A stretch of DNA of 64,000 bases from CALCKU01 sp964571595 (lineage in GTDB: Bacteria; Pseudomonadota; Alphaproteobacteria; Caulobacterales; Maricaulaceae). The stretch covers positions 1 through 64,000 of the forward strand of contig CAZNCJ010000005.1 in the NCBI GenBank assembly GCA_964571595.1, in the 5' to 3' direction. Shown here piece after piece: positions 16,381 to 25,768 of the stretch; the first letter of the stretch is position 1, and every line of letters starts with the position of its first letter. Both the position numbers and the translations under genes were made by a program. The notes beneath the pieces are model-generated. The model saw nothing but the letters and a program-made list of their open reading frames with translations. It made no database searches and was not told where the DNA came from.

Positions 16381-17733
16381 TTAGCTCTCTAAAAATGAGG
16401 GACGCTCAATAGGGCGCAATGTTCTATACCACGCATAGCTTGCGACTATGGCGCTAATGACCACAATCATGAGGAATGGGGCTTTGGGGTCAATCTTTAT
16501 GGCGGCAAGAAAGATAAGTCCGATTGTGACGATATTGACAAACAGGTTGAGCAAGACCGCACCCGCGCTCATTAGGCGTGCGCGAATGGCTGGTTCGGCT
16601 CGTCTTTGTTGCATGGCTTGTAAGGGCACGACAAACATGCCGTTAAACACGGAAGCACTTATCGCCGAGAGCATGAAAGGGAAGGTTTGGGGATGGTCTA
16701 AAAATTCCGCTATTGTGCCTTTTATCGCTTCGCCGGTTTCAGGGTCTGTCGCGACTGAAATATGGGTTGGGCTGGGTAAGAGATACATGGCGAGTGTGCA
16801 AAGACCGACACCCGTTATCCCCAGAGCTGAGAGGCCAACGGCTTCGGGGCCCCATATTTTTTTATTGCCTACAAACATTGTAATCAAGGAGCCGAGTAAA
16901 ATAGCAAGTGTTGAGAGGGTGAGAATAAGTATCAATACATTGGCATCAAAATTCATCTGGGTGGCGACATAATCCGGAAATGAGGTGACAAAAATTGCGC
17001 CTAATCCGTAAAACCAGGCAACACCCAACATAGGTCTTAATACATCTGGGGCTTCGAAAGCCTTAGACAAAGCGTGCCATGTTGCACTCACAGGTTCGTA
17101 ATTGACTTTCAGCTCGGGTTTGGGGGGCGGGGCTTTGGGGCAAAATTCTGAGGCAATCCACCCCACAACAGCCAGACCCATTAACAACATACCGACGATT
17201 TTTGGCCCGCCCGTTTGCAAGACCAGTAATGTGCCGACCACTTGCCCGACCAGTATAAAGACAAAGACAAAACCGTTAAGCAGCGCATTACCGGTAATCA
17301 GTTCGCGGTCAGTGAGCCATTGTGGCAGGACGGCGTTTTTCGTCGGTGAGAAAAAGGCGGATTGCGCGCCCATTAACGCCAGTGCAAAGGCCAGAATGTG
17401 GATATTGACAAAGTAAAACCCGATACCAGCAATCAGCATGATGGCGATTTCAACACGTTTGACCCAGCGTAATATCACGCCGCGGTCAAATTTATCCGCC
17501 AACTGGCCAGCAATAGCACAAACCAGTAAAAACGGACAGGTAAATATAAAGGCGGCTACGGGCACTCTAATATTGGAAGGTAGGTCTGATAAAAACGCGA
17601 TACCGCCAAATGTAATCAGGGCGATCAGAGCATTTTTAAGGACATTATCGTTAAACGTACCCGTCTGGAGCAGGACGAAGAGCGGAGAGAAACGACGCTG
17701 GGAGAAAAGTGTTCCGGCTGTTTTTAAGCTCAT
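16381..17733 (-). CDS. MFS transporter, LplT (lysophospholipid flippase)-like
   Basis: 450 residues with about twelve membrane helices. The start QRRFSPLFVLLQTGTFNDNVLKNALI matches the LplT branch of the major facilitator superfamily, whose members flip lysophospholipids across the inner membrane for reacylation. A central hydrophilic loop contains FLDHPQTFPFML. Context supports the call: a PlsC-type acyltransferase gene lies 56 bp upstream on the same strand, as in the Aas/LplT pair of enterobacteria. ATG at 17733 follows TAGGA. The substrate is inferred from family and neighbours. Confidence 0.8.
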   Translation of the reverse strand: MSLKTAGTLFSQRRFSPLFVLLQTGTFNDNVLKNALIALITFGGIAFLSDLPSNIRVPVAAFIFTCPFLLVCAIAGQLADKFDRGVILRWVKRVEIAIMLIAGIGFYFVNIHILAFALALMGAQSAFFSPTKNAVLPQWLTDRELITGNALLNGFVFVFILVGQVVGTLLVLQTGGPKIVGMLLMGLAVVGWIASEFCPKAPPPKPELKVNYEPVSATWHALSKAFEAPDVLRPMLGVAWFYGLGAIFVTSFPDYVATQMNFDANVLILILTLSTLAILLGSLITMFVGNKKIWGPEAVGLSALGITGVGLCTLAMYLLPSPTHISVATDPETGEAIKGTIAEFLDHPQTFPFMLSAISASVFNGMFVVPLQAMQQRRAEPAIRARLMSAGAVLLNLFVNIVTIGLIFLAAIKIDPKAPFLMIVVISAIVASYAWYRTLRPIERPSFLES

Positions 17734-17789
17734 AATATGTCCTAAACAGGTTGAATGCGCTGGATTGATAATTTTATCATTGTCGCATC

Positions 17790-18605
17790 TTAACTGGTTT
17801 CAATATGACCGTCTTGTGCTTCGCGGGCAAGTCGTTTGCTGCGCGCAGACTCGTTTTCTCGAACCTTACCAATATCATCAGGATTAAGATGGCCGAGATT
17901 TTCCAGATCGAGTAAGGCGATAGAGCGTGTCTCGATAGCCTCTTCCAGTCGGGCCATAAAAGTGTCTTTATCAAGGCCGGGCATGATCGGTTCTAGAAAT
18001 TCCAGATTTGCCGGGCCGGGATGTTTCGTCCAATCGTTCTGGTTCCAGCGCTGGCCCAAATTACTGGCCAGAGGGACAACAGGGCAGTTAAAATCCTTAT
18101 ATAAATGATAGACCCCTTTGCGGTAGCGGTGCTGCGTGCCGATTTGCGAGAGATGGCCTTCGGGATAAATTAGAATACGGCGACCTTGCTCGCGTACAAT
18201 TTTCGAGGTTTGCGCCATTTTGGCTTTGGCGTCCTCTCCGCCGCAATTATCAATCACAACGGCGTTCATTTTCTCTAATATACGCCCGATAAACAAAAAC
18301 TTTGTAATGGCATCGCCCGCGACAAATGAGAGATCGAAAAATTGTGAAAAGGCGACAAAACCGTCACCATAGCTTTGGTGTTTAGCCGCGATAATAACGG
18401 CGCCTTTTGCTGGGATATTCTCATGGCCCGTGACACTGAGTTTTATGCCGGCAATATGGCGCATGCCCCAAACCATGACTTTACAATAGCGCCTTAAGCT
18501 GCCCATCATAATTTTACGCCCGGGCAATAAGGATAGTACCGCGCAGACAAAGGCATAAACTATCGTGACAAGCAGGAAGAAAAGATTGAAAAAAAGTGAG
18601 CGCAT
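17790..18605 (-). CDS. lysophospholipid / 1-acyl-glycerol-3-phosphate acyltransferase (PlsC family)
   Basis: 271 residues. After one N-terminal membrane helix (residues about 4-27) comes the PlsC catalytic motif HQSYGD (H76, D81). Also present are the substrate-binding ILIYPEGHLS and the PVVPLASNLG block. It transfers an acyl group to a lysophospholipid or lysophosphatidate at the inner membrane. Its start codon overlaps the TetR gene's stop region by one base, and an LplT-like transporter follows, so the likely job is phospholipid remodelling. It could be the general PlsC of the cell or a specialised paralogue. Confidence 0.9.
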   Translation of the reverse strand: MRSLFFNLFFLLVTIVYAFVCAVLSLLPGRKIMMGSLRRYCKVMVWGMRHIAGIKLSVTGHENIPAKGAVIIAAKHQSYGDGFVAFSQFFDLSFVAGDAITKFLFIGRILEKMNAVVIDNCGGEDAKAKMAQTSKIVREQGRRILIYPEGHLSQIGTQHRYRKGVYHLYKDFNCPVVPLASNLGQRWNQNDWTKHPGPANLEFLEPIMPGLDKDTFMARLEEAIETRSIALLDLENLGHLNPDDIGKVRENESARSKRLAREAQDGHIETS

Positions 18606-19252
18606 TACTGTGCCTCTTTGACAGTTGGGATGAGGTTTAAAACGGACTGGGTCAGAAGCGGTATGTGCTTGGATAATGGCCCGTTATGAAAGCCTAAGAC
18701 TTTGGATTGTGCGGTGTTTAAAACCACGCCCAAGGCCATGCTCGATAATATATCTGTATCTATCGGGGCGATGATTTTCTGTTTTACAGCTTTTGCGAAG
18801 AACTCCGAGGCGGCCTCTAGGGGATTTTCTTTAGGCTTGTCCGAGAGGTTCGGGAAATGATGGAGATGCAAAATATGATAGCGAAATAAAGGCCAGTCAT
18901 TATCGGCAATTTCGCAATATTGGCGCACAATATTTTGTATAATTTCGCGGAAGCCCTGATCTGTGAGCGTCTCACCTGCCATGTCTATTTGTGTGGCGGT
19001 TTGTATCATCAGGGTCAGACGTGTGTGAATAGTTTTCATCAAGGTGAGAGCCAGCTCGTGCTTGCTTTGAAAATGGCGATAGATCAGCCCCTCGGAAAGA
19101 CCGGCCTGCTGGGCGATTTGTTTGGTCGAAACACCGTCAATCCCGTGCTGTGCAAAGAGAATAACAGCAGCTCGCTCAATTTTAGCCTTGCTTGAGCCTT
19201 CTGCGGCACTCACCCCCCGAATAAGGGCGGGGTCTTTTAGTTCGGTCTTCAT
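18605..19252 (-). CDS. TetR-family transcriptional regulator
   Basis: 215 residues from the ATG at 19252, preceded by AAAGG; an upstream start at 19285 would run into the operator region. The N-terminal helix-turn-helix is typical: AKIERAAVILFAQHGIDGVSTKQIAQQAGLSEGLIYRHFQSK. The C-terminal ligand domain is divergent. It overlaps the acyltransferase gene by one base and heads the run acyltransferase, MFS, SpoU methyltransferase. Two 18-bp palindromes upstream (19286-19303, 19348-19365) are likely its operators, suggesting autoregulation of a lipid-related operon. Confidence 0.92.
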   Translation of the reverse strand: MKTELKDPALIRGVSAAEGSSKAKIERAAVILFAQHGIDGVSTKQIAQQAGLSEGLIYRHFQSKHELALTLMKTIHTRLTLMIQTATQIDMAGETLTDQGFREIIQNIVRQYCEIADNDWPLFRYHILHLHHFPNLSDKPKENPLEAASEFFAKAVKQKIIAPIDTDILSSMALGVVLNTAQSKVLGFHNGPLSKHIPLLTQSVLNLIPTVKEAQ

Positions 19253-19285
19253 TAATTTGCCTTTATACCCAATTTTACATGTCAA

Positions 19286-19303
19286 TGAGTGAGCACTTAC
19301 TCA
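19286..19303. promoter_or_regulatory. palindromic operator candidate upstream of the TetR gene
   Basis: TGAGTGAGCACTTACTCA is an imperfect dyad (consensus TGAGTRAGYRCTYACTCA) lying 34 bp before the TetR start codon. It shares the GTGAGTAA/TTACTCAC core with the second dyad at 19348-19365. Confidence 0.65.
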
Positions 19304-19347
19304 CTTACGGCTATATGCGATATGGGATGCGATAAGTCAAGAGAAAA

Positions 19348-19365
19348 AGTGAGTAATCACTTACT
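19348..19365. promoter_or_regulatory. second palindromic operator candidate upstream of the TetR gene
   Basis: AGTGAGTAATCACTTACT is an imperfect dyad of the same type as 19286-19303, 62 bp further upstream (centre to centre). Two sites spaced about six helical turns apart suit dimer binding on the same face. Confidence 0.6.
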
Positions 19366-19839
19366 AATGCGAAAATACTCTAAAATGGGGCAGAGGGACG
19401 AGATTAAAATGGGGTAGGCTGCGTGATTAGTAAGGGATGATGGGAGAGATTAAAATGGGGTGAGGACATGATCTACAATAAGGAGCCTGAAATAGAGTGA
19501 AGTTACATCACGTCATAAAACAGTGCTCTCAATCTATTGAATGTTAGGGCGCCGGATTGATCTGGCTGATATGATCTCGATTAAGGTCGGGGGCCTGATG
19601 TCACCTTGCTGGGAGAGGCGTATCGTTTAGTAGGCGCGAAAGAGAGGGCGCAGCGCAACCCCCCTCTTAGAGCTAACAGTTGGAAAGATTGAAAAAGACC
19701 TTAGAAAGCGGGCAATATATTAAAGGAACTTGCCTGAAACATCATGCTGCGACCTTGTCACGCAAAAGGCTAATAAGAGTTGAGCTTGGCAGGATCATGG
19801 CTATTGTGCAGGCAAATTTTCAAGGATTAGGAGATAGAG
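19366..19839. other. gene-poor intergenic stretch with a repeated 16-bp motif
   Basis: No convincing gene lies between the TetR operators and the SDR gene. The stretch holds three copies of TAAAATGGGG at 19381, 19405 and 19451. Two of them are embedded in the identical 16-mer GAGATTAAAATGGGGT (19400-19415 and 19446-19461). The rest has no strong start codon with coding character; a short frame from 19680 overlaps the SDR start and looks spurious. Confidence 0.6.
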
Positions 19840-20625
19840 ATGAAATTATCCTCAGATATGAGTGCCGTTGTTACGGGCGGGGCGTCTGGCCTCGGTGAAG
19901 CGACAGCGCGTATGTTGGCAAAGAACGGCGTTAAAGTTGGCATATTTGATATGAATGAGGACCGCGGCCAAGAGGTCGCCTCAGAAATTGACGGCGTCTT
20001 TGCCAAGGTCAATGTCGCCGATAATGACAGTGTAGACGCCGGCTTTGTGACTGTGCGCGCAAAGAATGGCCAAGAACGTATTATGGTCAATTGCGCCGGT
20101 ATTGGCGGCGGCATTAAAACCGTGGCACGTAAGCGCGATACGGGCGAGATCGTCCCGCATGATGTTGAGGCTTATATCCGAATTATCAATATAAACCTGA
20201 TCGGCTCCTTTTTATGTGCCTCAAAGTCAGCTGCGGGTATGATGGCGATAGACCCGGTTGATTCTGACGGGGAGCGCGGCGTTATTATCAACACAGCTTC
20301 TGTTGCAGCTCAAGATGGTCAGATCGGACAAGTAGCCTATTCGTCTTCTAAGGGCGGTATCTTGGCCATGGCTTTACCAATGGCGCGGGATTTGGGCCGC
20401 GAGGGGATACGGGTCAATACAATCCTGCCTGGCTTTTACGAAACGCCAATTTATAAGCAGATGAAGCCAGAGGTGAAAGACCGCCTACGCGCGCATGTCC
20501 AATTCCCCGTAAGATTTGGTGAGCCATCAGAATATGCGGATGTGGTGAAATTCATGTGTGAGCATAGCTATATTAATGCTGAATATATCCGTACCGATGC
20601 TGGTGCGCGCATGCCGCCGCGCTAA
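19840..20625 (+). CDS. short-chain dehydrogenase/reductase
   Basis: 261-residue classical SDR. The cofactor loop TGGASGLG is at 12-19, followed by FDMNED, an acidic end of the second strand that favours NAD+. The catalytic tetrad is visible: the NCAGIGG motif, the serine in IINTASVA, and Tyr167/Lys171 in AYSSSKGG. The sequence resembles type-II 3-hydroxyacyl-CoA dehydrogenase (HSD17B10-like), which would act in fatty-acid or branched-chain amino-acid breakdown. ATG at 19840 follows AGGAG. It is preceded by a 470-bp stretch without genes and is divergent from the TetR cluster. Confidence 0.92.
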   Translation: MKLSSDMSAVVTGGASGLGEATARMLAKNGVKVGIFDMNEDRGQEVASEIDGVFAKVNVADNDSVDAGFVTVRAKNGQERIMVNCAGIGGGIKTVARKRDTGEIVPHDVEAYIRIININLIGSFLCASKSAAGMMAIDPVDSDGERGVIINTASVAAQDGQIGQVAYSSSKGGILAMALPMARDLGREGIRVNTILPGFYETPIYKQMKPEVKDRLRAHVQFPVRFGEPSEYADVVKFMCEHSYINAEYIRTDAGARMPPR

Positions 20626-20660
20626 TTTACTTGGTAGATTAGCTTAGTTAACTTACGGGG

Positions 20661-22082
20661 CTAATTATGCGTCGGCTTGGCCTGTTGAGGCAGGCCTTGT
20701 TTTCCGAGTAAGTAAGACAGCCTTGAGCCTAAAAAGACGGCGGCGCAAATCAGACTGAGAAGCATGCCGTACCAAACCCCGTTGACACTCAGCGGGGTTT
20801 TCAAGGCTGTGATAAGGGCAAAAGGAAATCCGATCACCCAAAAGCTTATACCTGTGAGAACCATTGGCCAGCGAACATCTTTTAGCCCGCGTAAAAGTTG
20901 GTTCGCCCCGACTTGATAAGCATCAAAAACCATAAAGGCGGCCACAAGCGGTAAAAACAAAATCACCAATCGGGTGACTTCGCGCGTCCCTTCATCTTCG
21001 GGTTTCAAATATAGGTGGGATATTTGCGAACCAAATACCATAACGATAAGGGCCAATAACGCCATAATGACAACACTGGCGACCAAGGTTGTTGAGGCCG
21101 CACGTCTTTGGGCGGGATAGTTTTGCGCGCCTGTCGCAAGGCCCATGCGTATGGCCCCTGCCATGGACAGGCCCATAGGGATCATAAAGGCGAGCGAGGC
21201 AACATTGAGGGCGATTTGATATGCCGCGAGTTCGAGCACGCCGATAACGCCCACGACAAGGGCGCAGGCATTAAATAACATGCCTTCAAAAAATGAAGTC
21301 AGGCTAATGGGCCAACCTAATTTGATGACCTCGCGAAAGCGCACCCAGTCTGGCTTCCAGAAGCGTTCAAATAAACGAAACTTTCGTGCCTCTTCTTGCT
21401 TTGCGATATAAACCATAAACATGATGAAACATATGATATAGGAAAGGGTCGAAGCCAGACCTGCCCCGACAAGCTCCCATCTCGGAAAGCCGAATTTTCC
21501 GTAGATGAAAAGATAATTTAAGCCCGCATTTAAAGCTGTCGTCACAACGGCGATGATAAAAGGTACACGCGTTTTCCCGATTGCTGCCAAGAAATTTCTC
21601 AAGCCGATAATCCCGAGAGCAAAAGGCCAACCAATGGCGAGCATTAAAACATATTGCGAGGCTTTTTTTGACAAGATGGGATCTTGACCGAGCGCGCGCA
21701 TGACAGGGTCTGTAAATAAAAGCAGGATAAGGACGATAGGTGTAAGCGCAAAAACCGCCCATAAGGCCATACGAACTGAGCGGCGGGCATCTTTACGGTC
21801 CGTGAGATCAGCACCTAAGGCTTGTGACACGAGCGGAGAAACCGCCACGACGGGGCCAAGCCCTAACATCCATAAGGCAAAATAGACCACCAAGCCCAGT
21901 GTCGCCGCCGCCAAATCTTCAGGCCCCAATTTTCCGATCATTAAAACATCTATGGTGTGAATGAAGAAATGCACGAATTGGGTAAGCGCCATAGGCACAC
22001 CCAATGTGAGCAAAGCCTTCATCTCACCCGACCATGTGGTGGGCATGATGACAGAGTTTGCGCTTTTAACGGACCGTTCCAT
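20661..22082 (-). CDS. MATE-family efflux transporter
   Basis: 473 residues and about twelve membrane helices in two repeats. Family marks are MALTQFVHFFIHTIDVLMIGKLGPEDLAAATLG at the start, MALWAVFALTPIVLILLL in the third-to-fourth helix region, and SLAFMIPMGLSMAGAIRMGLATGAQN in the second half. MATE proteins export cationic drugs or metabolites using Na+ or H+ gradients. The NorM type is most likely; the substrate cannot be told. It is convergent with the SDR gene and follows the acnA terminator on the same strand. Confidence 0.93.
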   Translation of the reverse strand: MERSVKSANSVIMPTTWSGEMKALLTLGVPMALTQFVHFFIHTIDVLMIGKLGPEDLAAATLGLVVYFALWMLGLGPVVAVSPLVSQALGADLTDRKDARRSVRMALWAVFALTPIVLILLLFTDPVMRALGQDPILSKKASQYVLMLAIGWPFALGIIGLRNFLAAIGKTRVPFIIAVVTTALNAGLNYLFIYGKFGFPRWELVGAGLASTLSYIICFIMFMVYIAKQEEARKFRLFERFWKPDWVRFREVIKLGWPISLTSFFEGMLFNACALVVGVIGVLELAAYQIALNVASLAFMIPMGLSMAGAIRMGLATGAQNYPAQRRAASTTLVASVVIMALLALIVMVFGSQISHLYLKPEDEGTREVTRLVILFLPLVAAFMVFDAYQVGANQLLRGLKDVRWPMVLTGISFWVIGFPFALITALKTPLSVNGVWYGMLLSLICAAVFLGSRLSYLLGKQGLPQQAKPTHN

Positions 22083-22140
22083 TTTGGCGTCCTAGCCGCT
22101 CTTGGCGCATAATGGAATCTCTAAAAGTGATAGCCCCAAA

Positions 22141-22165
22141 TAAAAAACCCCGCATGAAGCGGGGC
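22141..22165 (-). terminator. terminator of acnA
   Basis: Stem CCCCGC (22148-22153) with GCGGGG (22159-22164), five-nt loop, followed on the minus strand by six T (22142-22147). It lies 29 bp after the acnA stop codon. Confidence 0.9.
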
Positions 22166-22193
22166 TTTGTTTTAGATTTTGTGCAATAGCACT

Positions 22194-24884
22194 TTACTCA
22201 GCTGCTTGCGCCTCGCGGGCAAGATTGCGCAGAACGTAATGTAAGATACCCTCATTCTTATAATATTCATGCTCATTATCCGTATCGATACGCACTTTCA
22301 CGGTGACAGTTTTAGTTTTACCGTCAGGGAAGGTGATATTGACATCCAGCGTGCCGCGCGGCTCTAGGGCATCAATTCCGGAAATAGACACAGTCTCAGA
22401 GCCTTTCATACCCAGTGATTGCCAGCTATCGCCGTCTTGGAACTCAAGCGGGAGGACACCCATGCCGATAAGGTTAGAGCGGTGAATACGCTCGAAACTT
22501 TCTGCGATCACGGCTTTAACCCCTAAGAGGATGGTGCCTTTCGCGGCCCAGTCACGTGAGGAGCCATTGCCGTATAGGCCGCCGGCAAAGACAACCAGAT
22601 CAGTGCCCTCGGCTTTATATTTTTCTGCCGCTTCGAAAATGGACATAACCTCGCCGCTCGGTATGTGCTTGGTCACGCCGCCTTCTGTACCGGGCGCCAT
22701 CTGGTTTTTAATGCGGATATTGGCAAATGTGCCGCGCATCATCACTTCGTGATTACCACGTCTTGAGCCAAAGGAATTAAACTCGGCTTTGGGCACTTGG
22801 CGGGCTGAGAGGTAATCCCCTGCAGGGCCGTCATGCTTAATCGCACCCGCCGGGCTGATATGATCTGTTGTGATACTGTCACCTAGAAGGGCCAGAATAT
22901 TGGCATCTTTAATATCTTCAACGGGCTTAGGTGTGGTTGTCATACCGTCAAAATATGGCGGGTTGCGCACATAGGTTGACCCCGGTGCCCAATTATATGT
23001 CTTCCCGCCTGTGACTTTGATTTTCTGCCATTGCTTATCGCCTTTGAAAACATCGGCATAGCGCTCTGTAAACATTTTACGCGTAATGACTTTGCGCACG
23101 ACATCCGCGATTTCCTTAGATGTTGGCCAGATGTCTTTTAGGAAAATTGGATTGCCTGCATAATCAACACCCAAAGGATCAGCATCGAAATCATGGTGTA
23201 AAGACCCTGCAAGGGCATAGGCCACGACAAGGGGCGGTGAGGCCAAGAAATTGGCTTTAATATCTGGCCCGATACGGCCTTCAAAATTCCGGTTACCTGA
23301 AAGAACTGAACAGGATACCAGATCGCCTTCATTAATAGCGTCTGAAAGCTCGGGGGCCAGCGGGCCTGAGTTTCCGATACAGGTTGTACAGCCATAACCG
23401 ACAACATCAAAGCCGAGTTGGTTAAGCTCGTCTTGTAATTTTGACTTTTCTAAATATTCCCCAACGACTTGTGAGCCCGGTGCAAGCGAGGTCTTCACCC
23501 AAGGCTTGACAGTTAAACCCATGGCATTGGCCTTTTGGGCGACGAGCCCAGCCGCCATCATCACAGACGGGTTTGAGGTATTGGTACAAGAGGTAATGGC
23601 GGCAATCATGACATCGCCGTGGTCAATGGAAAAGCCTCGACCTTTTACTTCCACGGCACTATCGGCTGTGGGTTTCTTGCTGAAATCCTTACCGAGTATT
23701 TTGGCAAATGTGCGGTTGGCGCCTGCAAGGTCGAAGCGGTCTTGTGGGCGCTTCGGGCCAGAAATAGCGGGTTTGACGTCGCCCATATCAAGGGCAATTG
23801 TGCTGGTGAAATCCGGTGTAGAGCCATCACGCCACAGGCCTTGCGCCTTGGCATAGGCTTCGACCAGTTCAATGCGTTGCTTGTCACGGCCTGTAGCCTC
23901 TAGATAGCGCAGCGTATCATCATCGACAGGGAAGAAGCCACATGTCGCCCCGTATTCTGGAGCCATATTGGCCAATGTTGCCTGATCTTCCAGTGAGAGC
24001 GTGTCGAGGCCGGGGCCGTAAAATTCGACAAATTTACCTACCACACCTTTTTCACGTAGCATTTGCACCACGCGCAGGACCAGATCGGTTGCGGTTGCGC
24101 CTTCCGGCATTTTACCCTTTAGCTCAAATCCGACAACTTCAGGAATTAGCATAGAGATAGGTTGGCCAAGCATGGCGGCTTCTGCCTCAATACCGCCCAC
24201 ACCCCAACCGAGGACTGACAGGCCGTTAATCATGGTTGTGTGACTATCGGTTCCAACAAGTGTGTCAGGGAAGGCATAGGTTTTACCTGCTTCGGATTTT
24301 GTCCAGACGGTCTGTGCCAGATTTTCCAGATTGACCTGATGACAAATACCAGTTCCCGGAGGCACAACTGAGAAATTATCAAAGGCGCTTTGGCCCCATT
24401 TTAGAAAGTCATAACGCTCGCCATTTCGCTCATATTCACGTTCGACATTTTTCTTAAAGGCGGTTTTCGTGCCGTAATAATCCACCATGACAGAATGATC
24501 GATCACAAGGTGAACAGGGTTAAGCGGGTTAATTGCATCCGCCTTGCCGCCCAGATTGACCATAGCATCACGCATGGCCGCCAGATCAACAACGGCAGGA
24601 ACGCCGGTGAAATCCTGCATCAGAACGCGGGCAGGACGATAGGCTATTTCATGGGTTGAGGTTTTTGTTTTCAGCCAAGCTGCGATGGCTTCAATATCGG
24701 CTTTGGTAACGGTGTTTCCGTCTTCGTGGCGTAAGAGGTTTTCAAGTAAGACCTTTAAAGAGCGTGGCAGTTTGCTTATACCGCCAAGGCCATTTTTTTC
24801 AGCTTCTTTGAGGTCGTAATAAGTATAGGTTCCGCCGCGGACTTTGATTTCACGTTCGCATTTAAAACTGTCGAGAGATGCCAT
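22194..24884 (-). CDS. acnA: aconitate hydratase AcnA
   Basis: 896 residues from the ATG at 24884 (MASLDSFKCE), which follows CAGGA; a start seven codons upstream is less likely. AcnA interconverts citrate and isocitrate in the TCA cycle with a [4Fe-4S] cluster. The cluster cysteines are in ITSCTNTSNPS (about residue 430) and YGCTTCIGNSGP (about 495). GTDSHTTMINGLSVLGWGVGGIEAE and the swivel-domain NYGSSRD-like YGNGSSRDWAAKG are also present. Length matches the AcnA/IRP1 class. It has its own promoter and terminator, so is probably monocistronic. Confidence 0.98.
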   Translation of the reverse strand: MASLDSFKCEREIKVRGGTYTYYDLKEAEKNGLGGISKLPRSLKVLLENLLRHEDGNTVTKADIEAIAAWLKTKTSTHEIAYRPARVLMQDFTGVPAVVDLAAMRDAMVNLGGKADAINPLNPVHLVIDHSVMVDYYGTKTAFKKNVEREYERNGERYDFLKWGQSAFDNFSVVPPGTGICHQVNLENLAQTVWTKSEAGKTYAFPDTLVGTDSHTTMINGLSVLGWGVGGIEAEAAMLGQPISMLIPEVVGFELKGKMPEGATATDLVLRVVQMLREKGVVGKFVEFYGPGLDTLSLEDQATLANMAPEYGATCGFFPVDDDTLRYLEATGRDKQRIELVEAYAKAQGLWRDGSTPDFTSTIALDMGDVKPAISGPKRPQDRFDLAGANRTFAKILGKDFSKKPTADSAVEVKGRGFSIDHGDVMIAAITSCTNTSNPSVMMAAGLVAQKANAMGLTVKPWVKTSLAPGSQVVGEYLEKSKLQDELNQLGFDVVGYGCTTCIGNSGPLAPELSDAINEGDLVSCSVLSGNRNFEGRIGPDIKANFLASPPLVVAYALAGSLHHDFDADPLGVDYAGNPIFLKDIWPTSKEIADVVRKVITRKMFTERYADVFKGDKQWQKIKVTGGKTYNWAPGSTYVRNPPYFDGMTTTPKPVEDIKDANILALLGDSITTDHISPAGAIKHDGPAGDYLSARQVPKAEFNSFGSRRGNHEVMMRGTFANIRIKNQMAPGTEGGVTKHIPSGEVMSIFEAAEKYKAEGTDLVVFAGGLYGNGSSRDWAAKGTILLGVKAVIAESFERIHRSNLIGMGVLPLEFQDGDSWQSLGMKGSETVSISGIDALEPRGTLDVNITFPDGKTKTVTVKVRIDTDNEHEYYKNEGILHYVLRNLAREAQAAE

Positions 24885-24943
24885 GAATATAATCCTGTTT
24901 TTCAAAGCCTGATAAAGGCTGTATTTGTGGAAATTTTGTCGAC

Positions 24944-24971
24944 CTTATAGCATTGCAGTGCGCAGGTTCAA
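24944..24971 (-). promoter_or_regulatory. sigma-70 type promoter of acnA
   Basis: On the minus strand TTGAAC (24966-24971) and TATAAG (24944-24949) are 16 nt apart. The predicted start leaves a leader of about 50 nt before the acnA ATG. Confidence 0.55.
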
Positions 24972-25097
24972 TTCTTAAACCGCCTCATATCTGTAAAAAC
25001 TGACCAAGCAGGCGTGAATGCTATCAAATTATGGTGATATTTGCGGCCCACTGAAAGCCAGTTCGAAATCAGGGTGTAAGTTGACCCTCACGCAGAT

Positions 25098-25715
25098 TTA
25101 CTCGGTTTTGGTAGGTTTTGCAGGCTCTATGACTTTGCCATGTTTTAAAATAAATGGCAGCTGGCTAAGGGTGAATAAAATAGTGAGCGGGAAAAATCCA
25201 AAGAGTTTGAAATTCGCCCAAAAGGCTTCACCAAAATTGCGCCAGACAATTTCATTAATCGCAGCACATAAAAAGAAAAACCCGCCCCAGCGAAAAGCAA
25301 GCTGGTTCCAGCTTTTTTCTGGTAGATCAAACGCACTCCCTAACATGAGCTTGATGACGTTTTTCTTCACAAAAACTCCGCCAATAGCGACAAGACCAAA
25401 AATAGCATTCACGACGGTGGGCTTCATATAGAAAAATCTCGGGTCTTTAAAAACCAAAGACAGGCCAACTGTGAGAATGATAATGCCCGTAGTCGCGAGT
25501 AACATGCCCGAAAACTTACCATGTTTAAGGCGTGAATAAATCAGCGCCATGACGGCACAGACTGTAAAGACAATCGCGGCGGTATATATCGCCCCGTCTG
25601 GGTCTGAGCGTCTGAGATAATTATAGAGTATAACAAAAATCAGGACGGGGCCAAAATCGACCATGAAATTCGATTGGGGCTTGGCGGGGGCGGAGAGCGG
25701 GGTTTCATTATTCAT
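25098..25715 (-). CDS. yciB: inner-membrane septation-type protein YciB (IspZ)
   Basis: 205 residues, five or six membrane helices. The family signature is clear: FMVDFGPVLIFVILYNYL at the N-terminus, then HGKFSGMLLATTGIIILTVGLSLVF, FYMKPTVVNAIFG, and WNQLAFRWGGFFFLCAAINEIVW. YciB interacts with division and elongation proteins in E. coli and affects envelope synthesis; its exact activity is unknown. In many alphaproteobacteria yciB follows ftsY. Here a thioesterase gene lies between them. ATG at 25715. Confidence 0.93.
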   Translation of the reverse strand: MNNETPLSAPAKPQSNFMVDFGPVLIFVILYNYLRRSDPDGAIYTAAIVFTVCAVMALIYSRLKHGKFSGMLLATTGIIILTVGLSLVFKDPRFFYMKPTVVNAIFGLVAIGGVFVKKNVIKLMLGSAFDLPEKSWNQLAFRWGGFFFLCAAINEIVWRNFGEAFWANFKLFGFFPLTILFTLSQLPFILKHGKVIEPAKPTKTE

Positions 25716-25768
25716 ACCCCGCCATTTGCCTTAGCTTTGCCTTAAAGGCAAGCCGTATAGCCAGAAGT

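Noticed and set aside
19680..19898. 72-codon plus-strand frame before the SDR gene
   Set aside because: It runs into the SDR gene in another frame and has no recognisable product; the SDR start has its own strong ribosome site.
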